Positions 5,489 to 6,346 of a DNA stretch of 6,346 nucleotides are shown here, piece after piece. A program made the translations under genes and the position numbers. The stretch spans positions 1 through 6,346 of the forward strand of contig WFUY01000401.1 in assembly GCA_015484715.1 (NCBI GenBank), written 5' to 3'. The stretch's first letter is position 1. The number at the start of each line of letters is the position of its first letter. The DNA comes from Thermoflexales bacterium. Lineage in GTDB: Bacteria; Chloroflexota; Anaerolineae; S140-20. Under the pieces are notes generated by a model. That model searched no databases, was not told the origin of the DNA, and saw nothing but the letters and a program-made list of their open reading frames with translations.

Positions 5489-6268
5489 ATGACGGAGAAG
5501 CAGGGACCGACGGTCCAGTCGGTCGAGCGGGCCATTGCTATCCTCAAAGCCTTCTCGGTCGAAGAGCCGGAGCTGGGCGTCGGGGAACTCAGCCGGCGTC
5601 TCAACCTGCCCAAGAGCACCGTCTTCCGCCTGCTCTCCACGCTGGAGGCCGGGGGCCTCGTGGCCCAGAACCCCAAGACCGGTCAGTACCGCCTGGGGGT
5701 GGACCTCATCGGCCTGGCCAACAACGTCATCGCCTACGCCGACGTCCGCCGCGTCGCCCGTCCCCACCTCCGCCGGTTGGCCGACGCCCTGGGCGAGACG
5801 GTGAGCCTCAGCATCCTCGACGGCCGCGACGCCGTCAACCTGGAGCAGTTCGTCCCCCCCCGACGGCTGGTGATGCGCGTCGGCTGGGTGGGACGCCGCA
5901 TGCCGGTCCACACCGTCTCCGTGGGCAAAGCCCTCATCGCCTTCCTGCCTGAGGAGGAACTCTCCCGGCTGCTGGACGGCTCCCTCGAAGCCCTGACCCC
6001 CCACACCATCACCGACCCCCAGGTCCTGCGGGACGAACTGGTCCGGGTGCGCGAGCGGGGCTATGCCACCGCCTTCGAGGAGCTGGAGGAAGGGCTCCAC
6101 GCCATCTCGGCCCCCCTCTACAACCACGAGGGCGAGATTGTGGCCGCTATCAGCGTCTCCGGGCCGGCCTACCGCCTCACCCGCGAGCGCATCGAGGAGA
6201 TCGCCCCCCAGGTCGTCCAAACCGCCCACCAGATTTCCAAGGAGATGGGATACCGCGATGGACCTTGA
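5489..6268 (+). CDS. IclR-family transcriptional regulator
   Basis: The protein has 259 residues, typical of the family. The N-terminal winged helix-turn-helix covers about residues 9-70: SVERAIAILKAF, then GVGELSRRLNLPKSTVFRLLSTLE with the recognition helix around 41-52, and the wing NPKTGQYRLG. The C-terminal effector-binding domain follows (about 85-255), with HTVSVGKALIAFLP (141-154) and the signature GYATAFEELEEGLHAISAPL (191-210), ending IVAAISVSG. Such regulators bind a small acid or acyl-type ligand and control catabolic genes. The ATG at 5489 is chosen because the consensus promoter lies 55 nt upstream and a GGGGGG ribosome-binding site (5477-5482) ends 6 nt before it; earlier in-frame ATGs lie inside or upstream of the promoter. 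The stop overlaps the next gene by 11 nt, so regulator and acyl-CoA dehydrogenase are probably co-transcribed. The ligand cannot be inferred. Confidence 0.94.
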   Translation: MTEKQGPTVQSVERAIAILKAFSVEEPELGVGELSRRLNLPKSTVFRLLSTLEAGGLVAQNPKTGQYRLGVDLIGLANNVIAYADVRRVARPHLRRLADALGETVSLSILDGRDAVNLEQFVPPRRLVMRVGWVGRRMPVHTVSVGKALIAFLPEEELSRLLDGSLEALTPHTITDPQVLRDELVRVRERGYATAFEELEEGLHAISAPLYNHEGEIVAAISVSGPAYRLTRERIEEIAPQVVQTAHQISKEMGYRDGP

Positions 6269-6346
6269 CCTCACCCCTGCCCAGGAGGAGGTGCGCCGCC
6301 TGGCCCGGGAGTTCGCCGAGGCCGAGATCGCGCCGGTGGCCGCCCG
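6258..6346 (+). CDS. Acyl-CoA dehydrogenase, N-terminal fragment
   Basis: Only 29 complete codons are in the window, starting MDLDLTPAQEEVRRLAREF and continuing AEAEIAPVAA. This closely matches the first two helices of the acyl-CoA dehydrogenase N-terminal domain (the L-T-x-E/Q-Q/E-x-x-h-R-x-x-x-x-F-A-x-x-E-I-A-P pattern). The enzyme family catalyses FAD-dependent alpha,beta-desaturation of acyl-CoA thioesters. The start overlaps the IclR stop by 11 nt in another frame; AAGGAG lies 14 nt upstream, a long spacing, so translational coupling to IclR is likely. Substrate class (straight-chain, branched-chain, glutaryl or aromatic acyl-CoA) cannot be read from this fragment. Confidence 0.8.
   Translation, partial: MDLDLTPAQEEVRRLAREFAEAEIAPVAA

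Overview
This is a GC-rich bacterial window, probably an end fragment of a metagenomic contig. Its first 19 bases are the Tn5/Nextera mosaic-end adapter, so the real sequence starts at about base 20. GC richness, a tiny stand-alone SWIM zinc-finger protein, degenerate heptamer repeats and hairpin repeats between genes suggest a Chloroflexota-like organism. That placement is inference; no marker gene is present.

Left two thirds (20-5004), all leftward. Read in the direction of transcription, the order is: a 83-aa SWIM zinc-finger protein with a long structured leader and its own intrinsic terminator; a UPF0104/lysylphosphatidylglycerol-synthase-TM ('flippase-like') membrane protein; an FAD-dependent amine-oxidase-type oxidoreductase whose GTG start overlaps the membrane protein's stop by 4 nt; UDP-glucose 6-dehydrogenase; and the N-terminal part of an M16 zinc peptidase cut off by the adapter. 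The membrane protein, oxidoreductase and UDP-glucose dehydrogenase look like a small envelope or polysaccharide operon (UDP-glucuronate supply plus a membrane/lipid step). The peptidase may be a read-through neighbour.

Intergenic region 5005-5488. Two near-perfect sigma-70-type promoters point away from each other: leftward TTGACA-N17-TATACT to the SWIM gene and rightward TTGACA-N17-TATAAT to an IclR regulator. Between them is a 157-bp segment with 13-bp perfect inverted ends, flanked on both sides by the same 7-bp direct repeat GTTCTTT. This is the signature of a small non-autonomous transposable element (MITE) that has inserted between ancestral back-to-back promoters. The roughly 185-nt leader of the SWIM gene also contains a terminator-like hairpin upstream of the start codon, suggesting attenuation or a separate small RNA.

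Right end (5489-6346), rightward. An IclR-family regulator overlaps by 11 nt the start of an acyl-CoA dehydrogenase that runs off the edge. This suggests a regulator heading a fatty-acid or other acyl-CoA catabolic operon.

Two related hairpin repeats (807-865 and 4622-4667) and a degenerate 7-bp tandem repeat (2248-2289) occupy the gaps of the leftward cluster.
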